64,000 bases of DNA, taken from positions 124,001-188,000 of the forward strand of contig JACKIC010000003.1 of assembly GCA_020638655.1 (NCBI GenBank), read 5' to 3'. A model generated the notes under the pieces. The model saw only the letters and a program-made list of their open reading frames with translations. It was not told the origin of the DNA and searched no databases. Numbering within the stretch: the first letter of the stretch is position 1; each line of letters starts with the position of its first letter. Shown here piece by piece: positions 16,429 to 25,900 of this stretch. The DNA is from Planctomycetota bacterium. GTDB taxonomy: Bacteria > Planctomycetota > UBA1135 > UBA2386. Made by a program: the position numbers and the translations under genes.

Positions 16429-17268
16429 TTGAACGAGCCCACCGCCAAGCGCTTCGCCGGCAAGGTCGCCATGGTCACCGGCGGCGGCTGGAACATCGGT
16501 CGCGCGATCGCCGTGCGCCTGGCCGCCGAGGGCGCCAAGGTGGTCGTGGCGGCGCGCCGGGCGGCCCTGCTCGACGAGACCGTGGCGCGCATCACCGCGG
16601 CGGGGGGCGCGGCGCTCGCAGTGGTGGCCGACGTCACCGTCGCCGCGGACATGGAACGTGCCGCGCGGCAGGCCGAGGACGCGTTCGGGCCGGTCGACTG
16701 CTGCGCGGCGATCGCCGGCGGCAGCGGCGCGCACCAGCCGATCGACCGCGTCGATCCGGCGGAGTGGGCGCGCGTCGTGCAGGTCAACCTGATCGGCGCG
16801 TTCCACACGATCCGCGCGGTGTTGCCGCGCATGCGCGAGCGGCGCGCGGGCACCCTCTTGACCTGCAGCGGCGGCGGCAGCTGGTTCCCGATGCTCGGCG
16901 AGTACTACACCGCCTACGCCGCGGCCAAGGCCGGCATCTGTCGGCTCACCGACCAGCTCGCCGTCGAGCTGCTCGACGCCGGCATCCGCGTGAACTGCCT
17001 GCAGCCGGGCATGGTCTGGCACGAGGAGCGCGAACGCGCGGTCGCTGCCGAGGAGCAACGCACGGGCGTGCCGCACCCGCAGCGCGCCCAGAACCGCCCG
17101 CCCGAGCGCGCCGCGGAGCTCGCCGCGTTCCTGCTCGCCGACGAGAGCGCGCCGCTGACCGGCCGCATCGCCTCGGTCGACGAGAACTGGTGGCGCGATC
17201 CGCAGCAGGTGCAGGCCGTCGCGCAGACCCATCACGCGTATTGCCTGCGGCGCATCGACCACCTGTGA
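16429..17268 (+). CDS. Short-chain dehydrogenase/reductase
   Basis: This gene encodes 279 residues with TTG taken as the start. The protein has the classical SDR layout: cofactor motif TGGGWNIGRA at about residues 16-25, DVTVAADME, an NAG-equivalent IAGGSG, the active-site serine region TCSGGGS, and the catalytic pair Y-x3-K in YTAYAAAKAG. RVNCLQPGMVWHEE follows. The substrate is not evident. An in-frame ATG at 16327 would add 34 Arg-rich residues and overlap the upstream gene, so the TTG is preferred even though no clear Shine-Dalgarno sequence precedes it. The C-terminus (VDENWWRDPQQVQAVAQTHH) extends beyond the core fold. The expected role is a cytoplasmic NAD(P)-dependent redox enzyme. 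Confidence 0.82.
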   Translation: MNEPTAKRFAGKVAMVTGGGWNIGRAIAVRLAAEGAKVVVAARRAALLDETVARITAAGGAALAVVADVTVAADMERAARQAEDAFGPVDCCAAIAGGSGAHQPIDRVDPAEWARVVQVNLIGAFHTIRAVLPRMRERRAGTLLTCSGGGSWFPMLGEYYTAYAAAKAGICRLTDQLAVELLDAGIRVNCLQPGMVWHEERERAVAAEEQRTGVPHPQRAQNRPPERAAELAAFLLADESAPLTGRIASVDENWWRDPQQVQAVAQTHHAYCLRRIDHL

Positions 17269-17287
17269 ACCGCCGAAGGAGCCGAGC

Positions 17288-18061
17288 ATGACCGAACCGA
17301 TCGCAACCGTCGTCCGCATCGCCTCGACTCCCGAGCAGGCGAAGATCTTCGTGGCGATGCTGCAGGCCGAGGGCATCCCCGCGACCGTCGAGGGCGATTC
17401 GCTCGCCGACGAGGTCGCCGTCAGCCGGCGGCTCATGAACCTCGGCGGCACCAAGGTGATGGTGCCGTCCGCGAGCCTCGAGCGCGCCAAGGAGATCCTC
17501 GACATCGGCGCGATCGACGCTGCCGAGCTCGAGGCCCAGGCGCTCGCCGCGGACCCCGACGCCGCGGTGGTGGCCCCTCGGGCGGCGACCGTCGCGCCGA
17601 CCATCGCGTCGACCGTCGCGGCGCCGCGCCGAACGCCCTGGCTGCTGATCGGCTGCGCCGGCGCCGCGGTGCTGTTCCTGGGCTTGTGGCTCAGCGAGGT
17701 CGACGCGCGCGCCGACATGCGCAACCCGAGCATCCGCTACGAGCCGCTGCGCGAAGGCCTGCGCGAGGTGCGCCGCTCGGACGGCAAGGTGATCGCCGAC
17801 TACTTCGACGAGGACCGCGACGGCAGCTACGAGCGGGTGGTGGTCTACGCCGAAGGCGGCGAGCAGCTGCTCAGCATCGACTCCGACCACGATCTCCGCT
17901 ACGAGCGCTACACCGAGAATCGCGGCGGGCTGGTCTACGGCTGGGTCGACCAGGACCGCGACGGCACCTTCGACGTCTGCACGGTGACCGACGCGGACGG
18001 CAAGAAGGTGCAGGAGCTGCGCTACGTGCCCATGCGCGGCTTCGTGCTGCAGCAGTACTGA
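17288..18061 (+). CDS. Membrane protein with N-terminal DUF2007-like domain
   Basis: This gene encodes 257 residues, preceded by a good ribosome-binding site (GAAGGAG, about 8 bp from the ATG). Residues 5-75 resemble DUF2007, the putative signal-transducing domain found in many membrane proteins: VVRIASTPEQAKIFVAMLQA, then VEGDSLAD and a VMVPSASLERAKEIL ending. One membrane segment follows at about 119-138. The C-terminal domain has three Asp-rich repeats (YFDEDRDGSYERVVV, IDSDHDLRYERY, VDQDRDGTFDVC) that look like calcium-binding EF/dockerin-like loops. It would face the periplasm. Function unknown. Confidence 0.7.
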   Translation: MTEPIATVVRIASTPEQAKIFVAMLQAEGIPATVEGDSLADEVAVSRRLMNLGGTKVMVPSASLERAKEILDIGAIDAAELEAQALAADPDAAVVAPRAATVAPTIASTVAAPRRTPWLLIGCAGAAVLFLGLWLSEVDARADMRNPSIRYEPLREGLREVRRSDGKVIADYFDEDRDGSYERVVVYAEGGEQLLSIDSDHDLRYERYTENRGGLVYGWVDQDRDGTFDVCTVTDADGKKVQELRYVPMRGFVLQQY

Positions 18062-18155
18062 GCGGCGCGGAGGTTCTCCGTAGGGGTGGGGTGTGCGGCG
18101 CCGCGCCGCGCGCACTACACTGCCCGCCTTCCTCACCCCGCAACGGAGACCTCGA

Positions 18156-19517
18156 ATGCAGCTTGCGACCCCGAAGCTGTGCGCCCTGGCCTGCAGCGGC
18201 CTGGCGCTTTCCATCACCGGCCTGATCGCGCAGCAGCCGTCGCAGTTCGCGACGCCCGTGCGGCTCATGGCCGGCGAGACGTTCCTCGGCGTCGATCGCC
18301 TCTACCCGTCGCCGATGTTGCACGACATGAACGGCGACGGCCTCGCCGACATCGTCGTCGGCGACCTGCGCGGCCGCATCACCGTCGCGCTGCGCCAGCC
18401 CGGTGACGGCCCGGCGCGCTACGCCGCCGAGACCAAGCTGATGGCGCTGGACGGCAAGGAACTCGACTTCGCCAATTGGTGATGCATCGGCATGAGTCCA
18501 CAGTTCGTGGACTTCAACGCTGACGGTCACCTGGACATCGTCGCCGGCATCTTCGACGGATCGCCGCACGTCGCGTTCGGCGACGGCAAGGGCTGGCAGC
18601 AGCCGGTCGGGATCCTCGACAAGGACGGCGCCCGCATCGTCATGAACGACTTCTGGAACTTCGACACCAAGAAGTGGGACGCGACGACGCGCTGTGATCC
18701 CGCGGGCGCCGCGGTGGTCACGGGCCATCTGACCTCGACCTGGGCCGCCGACTGGGACGGCGACGGCGACTTCGACCTGTTGCTCGGCGACCACAAGGGC
18801 GGTCAGGTGATGGTGCGCATCAACGAGGGCAGCAATGCGCAGCCGTCGTTCGCGACCAAGAACGTGCCGGTGCTCGCCGGCGGCAAGCCGATGGTCGTGC
18901 CGGGTACGGTTACGACGCTGCGGCTCGTCGACTGGAACGGCGACGGCGTGCAGGACCTGCTCGTCGGCAGCATGGGCGACAGCTACGGCAACCGGACCGG
19001 CGGCGGCGTGTTCGTCTACCTCAACGAGGGCAGCGACGCGGCGCCGAAGTTCGACGCGGCGACGACGCTGATCGAGCCCAGCGCCAAGGGCGCGGCGGCG
19101 CCGGCCCGGCCCGACTCGGGGCTCTACATGGACGTCGGCGACGTCGACGGCGACGGCGATCTCGACCTGATCGTCGGCGGCTACGCGATCTGGACGCCGC
19201 CTGCCCCCGCGCTCGATGCGGCCCAGCAGGTCCGCGTCGCGGAGCTGCAGAAGGAGCTCGCCGATCTGAACGCGGTGATGCAGGACTTCTACAAGAGCAT
19301 CGAAGAGGCCACCAAGGGGCTCGACGAGGCGGCCGCGACGGCCAAACGTGCGGAGCTGCTCAAGGAGCGCAACCAGGTGTTCCAGGAGATGAGCAAGAAG
19401 CGCGCGGCGGTGCAGCGTGAACTCGAGCCCCTGACCCCCGGTCAGAAGCGCAAGTCGTTCACGTGGCTCTACGAGAACCTGGGCAAGGGCGCGGTCGACG
19501 CCAGCGCGCGTCGTTAG
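18156..19517 (+). CDS. FG-GAP repeat protein, candidate selenoprotein with in-frame UGA
   Basis: The gene reads as one 453-residue protein if the UGA at codon 109 is decoded as selenocysteine. The start ATG at 18156 follows a GGAG site and a signal peptide (LALSITGLIAQQ). Five FG-GAP/VCBS calcium-loop repeats follow in one frame: DMNGDGLADIVVG, DFNADGHLDIVAG, DWDGDGDFDLLLG, DWNGDGVQDLLVG and DVDGDGDLDLIVG. The first lies before the UGA and four after it. The C-terminus is a coiled-coil-like stretch (about 350-425). Around the UGA the protein reads NW-Sec-CIGMSPQ, a Sec-Cys pair. Without readthrough the upstream piece keeps only one repeat, and the downstream piece (first ATG 18492) has no signal peptide. 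The alternatives are a nonsense mutation or a sequencing error. The role is an exported, possibly redox-active propeller (inferred). Confidence 0.72.
18480..18482 (+). other. In-frame UGA, proposed selenocysteine codon
   Basis: TGA at codon 109 sits in an otherwise uninterrupted frame and is followed at once by the Cys codon TGC. The frame before and after it encodes the same FG-GAP repeat family with no shift. Sec insertion would give a Sec-Cys dipeptide between the first and second repeats. Confidence 0.65.
18494..18514 (+). promoter_or_regulatory. SECIS-like stem-loop downstream of UGA
   Basis: A perfect 6-bp stem, GTCCAC (18496-18501) with GTGGAC (18507-18512), closes a 5-base loop AGTTC. 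One A-T pair and one G-T pair extend it to 18494-18514. The loop begins 19 bases after the UGA, and its second and third bases are G and U. Bacterial SECIS elements are short hairpins just after the UGA, with a conserved G near the start of the apical loop (GU in Escherichia coli fdhF), so the geometry fits. SelB binding has not been shown. Confidence 0.6.
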
Positions 19518-19897
19518 GAGTCGGCGCGGGGCCGGCAGATCAGCCGGTCCAGCGCCAGCGCCAGGACCGCGCCCAGCGCGTAGGCCACCAGGTCGGCCCA
19601 CTGAAAACCCTGGCCGAGCAGCAGCGCGCCGACGCGGGTCGAGCGCAGGGCGGCGAGCCAGGCCCAGTCGAGCAGCTGGCTGACCTCGACCAGCGCCGAC
19701 AGGCCCCACGCGAGCACCGCCAGCGCGAGCGGCCGTGCCGCGGGCTGCGCGCAGGCGAGCGCCCAGAACACGGCGACTGTGTAGAGCGCGTCGCCGGTGT
19801 GCTCCGCGAACCAGCCCGGCAGCGGAAACGCCCGCGACAGCAGCCCCAACGCGATGGTCGCGCCCAGGGCGAGGAGGTACGGCAGCCGCGCGGTCAT
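19514..19897 (-). CDS. DUF2809 family membrane protein
   Basis: This small integral membrane protein has 127 residues and four hydrophobic helices. It matches DUF2809 (YjgA/VanZ-like size): LPYLLALGATIALGLLSRAF, GDALYTVAVFWALA and the typical second half with ALVEVSQLLDW, LLGQGFQWADLVAYALGAV. The function of the family is unknown. Its stop codon overlaps the stop of the convergent FG-GAP gene by 4 bp. Its start overlaps the stop of the upstream HEAT-like gene by 4 bp, so the two minus-strand genes are translationally coupled. Confidence 0.82.
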   Translation of the reverse strand: MTARLPYLLALGATIALGLLSRAFPLPGWFAEHTGDALYTVAVFWALACAQPAARPLALAVLAWGLSALVEVSQLLDWAWLAALRSTRVGALLLGQGFQWADLVAYALGAVLALALDRLICRPRADS

Positions 19898-20865
19898 CGC
19901 GTCGAGACTCTCGAGCGGTCGATGTCGAACTCGAGCACCGGATCGAAGTAGATCTCGGTCACCGCGTGCAGGGTGCGTCGCGCGCGCAGCTGCTGGCGGT
20001 TGCGCGGCGGCTCGCGCAGGTCGAGCAGGATCAGGTCGATGAGCTGCCTGCCCTGCTCGTCGACGCTGGGGCGCCACGATTGCAGGAACGGCGCGACCTC
20101 CGGGCCGAGGTGGTGCAGCGCGTGGGCCGCCATCAACGCATCGCCGCTGACGTCGTTGTCCTGCAGGTGGGTGATGAGCTCGCGCACCAGCACCGCGAGG
20201 TTGTCGGTGTCGCCGTCGCAGGCCAGCAGGAACGCGGCCAGCCAGCGCTGCTGCGGGTCACCGCTCCACAGGGCGCGCCGCAGCGCCGGTCTGGTGCCCT
20301 GGCGGTGGTGGTAGAGATACCGCGTCGCGTCGGGCGAGGTCCGGCTGATCAGCGTGCGGTGCAACTCCTGGTCGACGCGGGAGTGCAGGGACTCGACGCT
20401 CACCTCGAGCAGCCGCGGCGTCGGGCGAATCGTCATCTGCCGGAGCAGGTGCGCCGCGAGTTGTCGTTGCTGCAGGTCGAGGGAGGCCAGCGCTTCGTGC
20501 AGCAACGGCGCGGCGTCGGGGTCGCGCAGGCTGCGCATCGCGGCGAGGGCGTTGCCGGCGATATGGTCGTTGGCCAGGTCGCGGATCTTCTGCTGATGCC
20601 GGCGCCGTTGCTCCGGGGTCGGCGGCGCGAGCTCCGCGGGCGGGTCCGTGGCGGGGTCCACGGTCTCGAGGATGCGCAGCAAGGGGCCGGCATCCGAGTC
20701 GACGATGCCGATCGAGGTTCTGGAGTCGTCTTCCGGAGCGGCCGGCTCCGGATTCTGGCTCACGTCGAGCGGAACCGCGGCAGCGGTCGTGCGCAGGAGC
20801 AACACGACGCCGGTGCAGGCCAGCGCCATGAGGACGGTCATCACGATCCCGCGCCCCGCCAGCAT
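19894..20865 (-). CDS. Signal-anchored HEAT-like repeat protein
   Basis: This 323-residue protein has one N-terminal membrane segment (IVMTVLMALACTGVVLLL), so it is a signal-anchored periplasmic protein. After an acidic Pro-rich linker, residues about 85-285 are helical pairs of HEAT-like type: NALAAMRSLRDPDAAPLLHE, SLDLQQRQLAAHLLRQ, SGDPQQRWLAAFLL and GDALMAAHALHHLGPEV. The C-terminal 35 residues (VTEIYFDPVLEFDIDRSR) are beta-like. Such solenoids usually bind proteins, and no enzyme motif is visible. It is translationally coupled to the DUF2809 gene and divergent from the NRPS cluster. Confidence 0.72.
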   Translation of the reverse strand: MLAGRGIVMTVLMALACTGVVLLLRTTAAAVPLDVSQNPEPAAPEDDSRTSIGIVDSDAGPLLRILETVDPATDPPAELAPPTPEQRRRHQQKIRDLANDHIAGNALAAMRSLRDPDAAPLLHEALASLDLQQRQLAAHLLRQMTIRPTPRLLEVSVESLHSRVDQELHRTLISRTSPDATRYLYHHRQGTRPALRRALWSGDPQQRWLAAFLLACDGDTDNLAVLVRELITHLQDNDVSGDALMAAHALHHLGPEVAPFLQSWRPSVDEQGRQLIDLILLDLREPPRNRQQLRARRTLHAVTEIYFDPVLEFDIDRSRVSTR

Positions 20866-21166
20866 GGCGGAATCCTAGGCATCACTTCGCCCGATCCAAG
20901 GGCCGCCGACGAGGGGGAGTCGTCCTTGGCAGGGACGGCCGGGCGAGTCCTCGCGGTGCGCTCCGCGGCTCGGATGGCGTTCGTGAGACATCGTAGGAAG
21001 ATGTCGAGGGCTCGGCGCCGATGGGGGTGTGGGGGATTGGGGTCGGCCCTCGCCGAGTCCGACCAGAGGGCCGGGGTCCGTGCGCTCGTTCCGCCCCCGC
21101 TGATTCGCAAGCAGATTGCGGGCAGCCCGAGAGTTGTGGCGGCGCCGCAGTATGTTCTTCCCACCC
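20866..21166. other. Divergent intergenic region before the NRPS-PKS cluster
   Basis: This 300-bp non-coding stretch lies between two divergent genes and must hold both promoters. I recognise no promoter motif, which is usual for this lineage. One hairpin-forming repeat is present (listed separately). The short reading frames that cross it have no supporting features. Confidence 0.5.
21044..21073. promoter_or_regulatory. Hairpin in the leader of the NRPS-PKS cluster
   Basis: CGGCCCTC (21044-21051) pairs with GAGGGCCG (21066-21073) around a 14-base loop. It lies about 95 bp before the first adenylation-domain gene. It could be an operator or a leader hairpin controlling the cluster. No U-run follows it on the plus strand, so a simple terminator is unlikely. 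Confidence 0.35.
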
Positions 21167-22957
21167 ATGGTCGAGAGTGTCGTCGACAGGTTCGAAGCGG
21201 TGGTCGCGGCACACGCCGACCGACCGGCGCTGACGTTCCGCCGCGGGCCGACCTGGCAGTCCCTGACCTACGGCCGGTTGCGCGAGCGGGCCGCAGCCAT
21301 CGCCGAGCAGCTGCGCAGCGCCGGGGTGCAGGCGGGCGACGCGGTCGTCGTCGTGGCGCGTCGGCACCCGGACACGATCGCGACCTTCCTCGCGGCCCTG
21401 CGTCTGGGCGGCTACTACGTGCCCGTCGATCCGCGCGATCCGCCGGCGCGGCGGCAGTTGGTCTTCGACGCCGTGCGCGCCGAAGTCCTCGTCGAGCCGT
21501 CGCCAGATGAGGGCCCGCAAGGGGATGTGGAGCAGGGGCCGCGGATGTCGCGGCGGCAGTTCGGAGGAGTTCGCCAGCCGGGGCGGCCCGAGTCCGGGAA
21601 CGCGGCCGCAGAGCAGCCGGTCTACGTGATGTTCACGTCGGGATCGACGGGGCGACCGAAGGGGGTGGTCGTGCCGCACCGCGCGATCGTGCGGCTCGTC
21701 ACCGGGCAGGACTACCTGCGTTTCGACCACGGGCGCGTCTTCCTGCAGTCGATCCCGCTCGCCTTCGACGCCTCGGGGCTCGAGATCTACGGTGCCCTGT
21801 TGCACGGCGGCAACCTGGTGCTGTTCCCGACGGACATGCTGCCGAGCCCGGCGGGGCTGCGCGAGGTCGTCGCCGCGCAGCGCGTCACCACGGCCTGCTT
21901 CACCGCGCCTCTGTTCCACGCGCTGGTGGACGGTGACGTCACCTGCATGCGCGGACTCGAAGAGATCGTCGTCGGCGGCGAGCGCCTGAGCGTGCCGCAC
22001 GTCCGGCGGGCGCTCGAGGCGCTGCCAGGAACGCAGCTCGTCAACGGCTACGGCCCCACCGAGAACGGCGTGCAGTCGACCAGCTATCGCATCCCGTCCA
22101 CGCTGCCTGCGGCGGCGCGCGTGCCGATCGGTGTGCCGCTGCGCGGCACCGAGGTGATCGTCGTCGACGAGCAGTTGCGCGAACAGCCGGTCGGCGTGCC
22201 CGGTGAGCTGGTCGTCCTCGGCGATGGCCTGGCGCTGGGTTACCTCGACGAGTCGCCCGCGCGGGGTTCGGCCTTCGTGACCTTGGAGCGGCGCGGGCAG
22301 CGGCAGCGCGCCTACCGCACCGGCGACCGCGGCGTGCAGCTCGCGGACGGCAACTTCGACTTCCTCGGGCGCATCGATCGACAGGTGAAGATCCAGGGAC
22401 ACCGCGCCGAGCCCGAAGAGGTCGAGCGGGTGTTCGCCGGTCTCGACGGCGTGACGGCGTGCCGCGTGGTGGTGGCTCAGGATCCCGCCGGCGTCGCGCG
22501 TCTGGTCGCCTACGTGGTGCTGGCCGCGGGCGCGGAGCTCGCGGCGGTGTCGGCAGCGGCGGCGGCCCAGTTGCCGTCGTTCCTCGTGCCCGGTCAAGTC
22601 GTCGTGTTGACGGCCCTGCCACTGGGCAACAACGGCAAGGTCGACGACGCGGCGCTGCCCTCGCCGTGGGCGGCAGCGGCGGCGAAGGTCGAGGCTGCCG
22701 TGCCATCCGCTCCCGCAACGACGCCGGCGGCGCTGCGACGCGCCGTCCAGGCGGCCTGGCGCGAAGTCCTCGGCCGGGATCCGGCCGGCGCCGCAGGCTT
22801 CTTCGAGGCCGGCGGACGCTCGCTCGACGCCGTGCGCCTGCACGAGCAACTCGAACGCGCGAGCGGTCGCGCGCTCGAGCCGACGTTCGTCTACGAGTTC
22901 CCGACGCTGCAGCGTCAGGTGGAGGCGCTGACCAAGATGGTCGAGGGAGGGTCGTGA
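21167..22957 (+). CDS. NRPS loading module: adenylation domain and carrier protein (A-PCP)
   Basis: This gene encodes 596 residues from the ATG at 21167; an in-frame ATG at 21152 would add five. Residues 1-495 form an adenylation domain with all core motifs: MFTSGSTGRPKG (155-166), NGYGPTENG (293-301), YRTGDRG (383-389), GRIDRQVKIQGHR (401-413) and Lys491 in GNNGK. Asp201, the usual anchor for the alpha-amino group, is present. By hand alignment the pocket residues read D-A-L-C-V-G-G-V-Q-K, a code I cannot match to a substrate. A carrier protein ends the chain, with the phosphopantetheine serine at Ser552 (GGRSLDA). It probably activates the starter amino acid for the KS in the next gene, which it overlaps by 4 bp. 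The reaction is ATP-dependent aminoacylation of its own carrier. Confidence 0.87.
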   Translation: MVESVVDRFEAVVAAHADRPALTFRRGPTWQSLTYGRLRERAAAIAEQLRSAGVQAGDAVVVVARRHPDTIATFLAALRLGGYYVPVDPRDPPARRQLVFDAVRAEVLVEPSPDEGPQGDVEQGPRMSRRQFGGVRQPGRPESGNAAAEQPVYVMFTSGSTGRPKGVVVPHRAIVRLVTGQDYLRFDHGRVFLQSIPLAFDASGLEIYGALLHGGNLVLFPTDMLPSPAGLREVVAAQRVTTACFTAPLFHALVDGDVTCMRGLEEIVVGGERLSVPHVRRALEALPGTQLVNGYGPTENGVQSTSYRIPSTLPAAARVPIGVPLRGTEVIVVDEQLREQPVGVPGELVVLGDGLALGYLDESPARGSAFVTLERRGQRQRAYRTGDRGVQLADGNFDFLGRIDRQVKIQGHRAEPEEVERVFAGLDGVTACRVVVAQDPAGVARLVAYVVLAAGAELAAVSAAAAAQLPSFLVPGQVVVLTALPLGNNGKVDDAALPSPWAAAAAKVEAAVPSAPATTPAALRRAVQAAWREVLGRDPAGAAGFFEAGGRSLDAVRLHEQLERASGRALEPTFVYEFPTLQRQVEALTKMVEGGS

Positions 22958-25900
22958 GCTCTGCCGACGAGTCGTTGCCCCCGCACGCGATCGCCGTGGT
23001 CGGGTTCGCCGGGCGGTTCCCCGGCGCGCCGGACGCGGAGTCGTTGTTCGCCAACCTCTGCGCGGGACGCGAAGGCGTGACGTTCTTCCGCGACGAAGAC
23101 CTCGATCCGTCGATCGCCGCGGCGGTGCGCAACGCCCCCGACTACCGCAAGGCGCGCGGCATCCTCGCCGACTACGACTGCTTCGACGCCGACTTCTTCG
23201 GCATCCTGGCGTCCGAGGCCGAGGTCATGGATCCGCAGCATCGCCTGCTGCTCGAACTGTCGTGGGCCGCGCTCGAGCGCAGCGGGCATCGGCCGACCGA
23301 CTGCGGCGGTCGCACCGGTGTCTACCTCGGCGCGCAGTGGAGCCACTACCTGCGGCACAACGTCTCGACCCGCGCCGACGTGCTCGAACGCTTCGGCGAG
23401 GGCAACGTCACGCTCGCGAACGAGCAGGACTTCCTGGCGACCAGGGTGTCCTACCGGCTCGGACTGCGCGGCCCGAGCTTCACCGTCACCACGGCGTGCT
23501 CGACGTCGTTGGTCGCGATCGCGCAGGCCGCCCGGGCGTTGCTCGACGGCGACTGCGACCTCGCGCTCGCGGGCGGGGCATCGATCGTCGTGCCGGTGCG
23601 CTCCGGCTACCGCTACGAGCCCGGCAGCATGCTGTCGGCCGACGGCCACTGCCGCCCGTTCGACCGCGCCGCCGCGGGCACGACCTTCGGCGACGGCGCC
23701 GGGGTGGTGGTGCTGCGGCGCCTCGCCGACGCCATGGCCGACGGCGACCCGATCCACGCGGTGATGCGCGGCTTCGCGGTCAACAACGACGGCGACGACA
23801 AGGTCAGCTTCACGGCGCCGAGCATCTCGGGGCAGACCGCCGTGCTGAGCGCCGCCCTCGGGCACGCGCAGGTCGATCCGCTCTCGGTCGGCTACGTCGA
23901 GGCCCACGGCACCGCGACGCCGATGGGGGACCCGATCGAGTTCGCCGCGCTGACGCGCGCCTATCGCGGGCTCGAGCCGGGGGCTCCGCCGTGTGTGATC
24001 GGTTCGGTGAAGAGCTCGGTGGGGCACCTCGTGCACGCGGCGGGCGTCGCGGGCTTCCTCAACGCGACCTTCGCGGTGCGCGACGGTGTGCTGCCGCCGA
24101 CGCTGCACTTCCAGGAACCCAATCCCCGGCTGCAGCTCGAACGCACGCGCTTCCGCGTCGCGCCGCAACCGCAGCCGTGGAACGTCGGCGCCGGTCCTCG
24201 GCGCGCGGCGGTGAGCTCGTTCGGGGTCGGTGGCACCAACGCCCACGTCGTGCTCGAGGAGCCGCCGCCACAGCCGGCGCCGTCGGCCGACAGCGGCCCG
24301 CAGTGGCTGCGCCTCTCGGCGCGCACGCCGGCGGCGCTGCAGCGGCGCATCGACGACCTGCGGACCTACCTGGAACAGGCGGGCGTCGAGGTGCGGCTCG
24401 CGGACGTGGCGCACACGCTGGACGTCGGCCGCGTGCCGATGCGCCACCGCGCCGCGGTGCGCGCCGACTCGGTCGAGGATGCCCTGCGCGCGATGGCCGA
24501 TCCGCGGCGCCTGCGTCGCGGTGAGGCGACGGAGGTCCGGGACGTCGTGCTGCAGTTCCCCGGGCACGGCGTGCAGCGCATCGGCATGGCCAGGTGGTTG
24601 CACGCGGAGTTCCCGGCGAGCCGCGAGCGCATCGAGGCCGGCATCGCGCACGTGCTGCGCAGCGGCGGGCCCGATCTGCGCGCGGTGTTGCTCGGCGGTG
24701 CACCGGCCGCGGCGCTCGACGACGTGCTGCTGGCGCACCCGGCCCTGTTCGTCTGCGAGTGTGCGCTCGCCGACGCGCTCGCGGCGCTCGGGCTGCGGCC
24801 CGCGGCGGTGCTGGGTTGCAGTCTCGGCGAGTTCGCGGCCGCGACGGTCGCCGGTGTGGTGTCGTTCGAGGACGCGCTCACCGCGGTCGTGGCCAGCGGT
24901 CGGGCGATCCTGGCGACGGCGCCGGGATCGATGTTCACGGCGTACTGCAGCGAGGACGAGGCGCGCGCGCTGGCCGGGGACGCGGCCATCGCCGCGGTCT
25001 ACGACGACGACGCCGTCGTGTTGTCCGGCGAGGCACAGGCGGTGGCCGAGGCGCGACAGCGCTGCGAGAGAGCGGGCGTGCGCACCGCGCCGCTGCGCGC
25101 CGATCGCGGCTTCCACTCACCGCTCATGGCATCGGCGGTGGCCGAGCTGGAGCGCGTGTTCGCCGCCCTGACCTGGCGGGCGCCGGGTCTGCCGATGTTC
25201 TCGGCGGCCGTCGGCGGCGCGTTGTCTGCCGAATCGGCGCAATCGCCGCGCCACTGGGCCGGCATCCTGAGCGCGCCGGTTCGCTATCGGGATGCGCTCA
25301 CCGCGCTCGGTGAGCAGGTGGCGCACGTGCTGGTCGAGACGGGGCCGGGGGTGAGCCTCACCGCGGTCGCGTTGCAGCGCCGCGCGGGGGCCGTGCCGGT
25401 GGCGGCGATGCCCGGGTCGGGCGCCGATGCCATGACGGTCGCCGACCTGCGCGCCGTCATCGCGCACTGCTGGGCGAATGGCGTCGAAGAGGCCGCGTCC
25501 GTCCAGGTGCCACCTTCGCCGCGGCGCCTGTCGTTGCCGAGCTATCCGTTCGCGCGCACGCGGCACTGGCTGCAGCCGGGAACGGTCGTCGCTGCCGGAT
25601 CGCCAGCCGGTGCGGACGCTGCGGAGGACCTGCAACGTGCCGACGCCGGCGCGCGGTTGGCGGCGATCCTCGAAGGGGCCACGGGCATGTCCGTGCCGTT
25701 GACCGAGGACCGGCACTGGGCGGAGCTCGGCTTCGACTCCCTGGTGACGACGCAGGTCGCGATCGGCGTGCGGCGGCAGTTCTCGGTCGAGCTGGGTTTC
25801 CGCGATCTGATGGAGCGGCTGACGTCGCCGCAGGTGCTGTTGGCCTGGCTCGAGGACGTGGCCCCGGCGGTCGAGGCGCCGGCGCCCGCGGCGCCGACCT

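Noticed and set aside
18480..18482. Ordinary pseudogene explanation for the UGA
   Set aside because: Not excluded, but less likely: the frame is otherwise intact for 344 codons after the stop, a Cys codon follows, and a SECIS-like hairpin is in place.
18483..19517. Separate gene starting at the ATG at 18492
   Set aside because: It would lack a signal peptide, start in the middle of an FG-GAP repeat and have no ribosome-binding site. It continues the upstream frame exactly.
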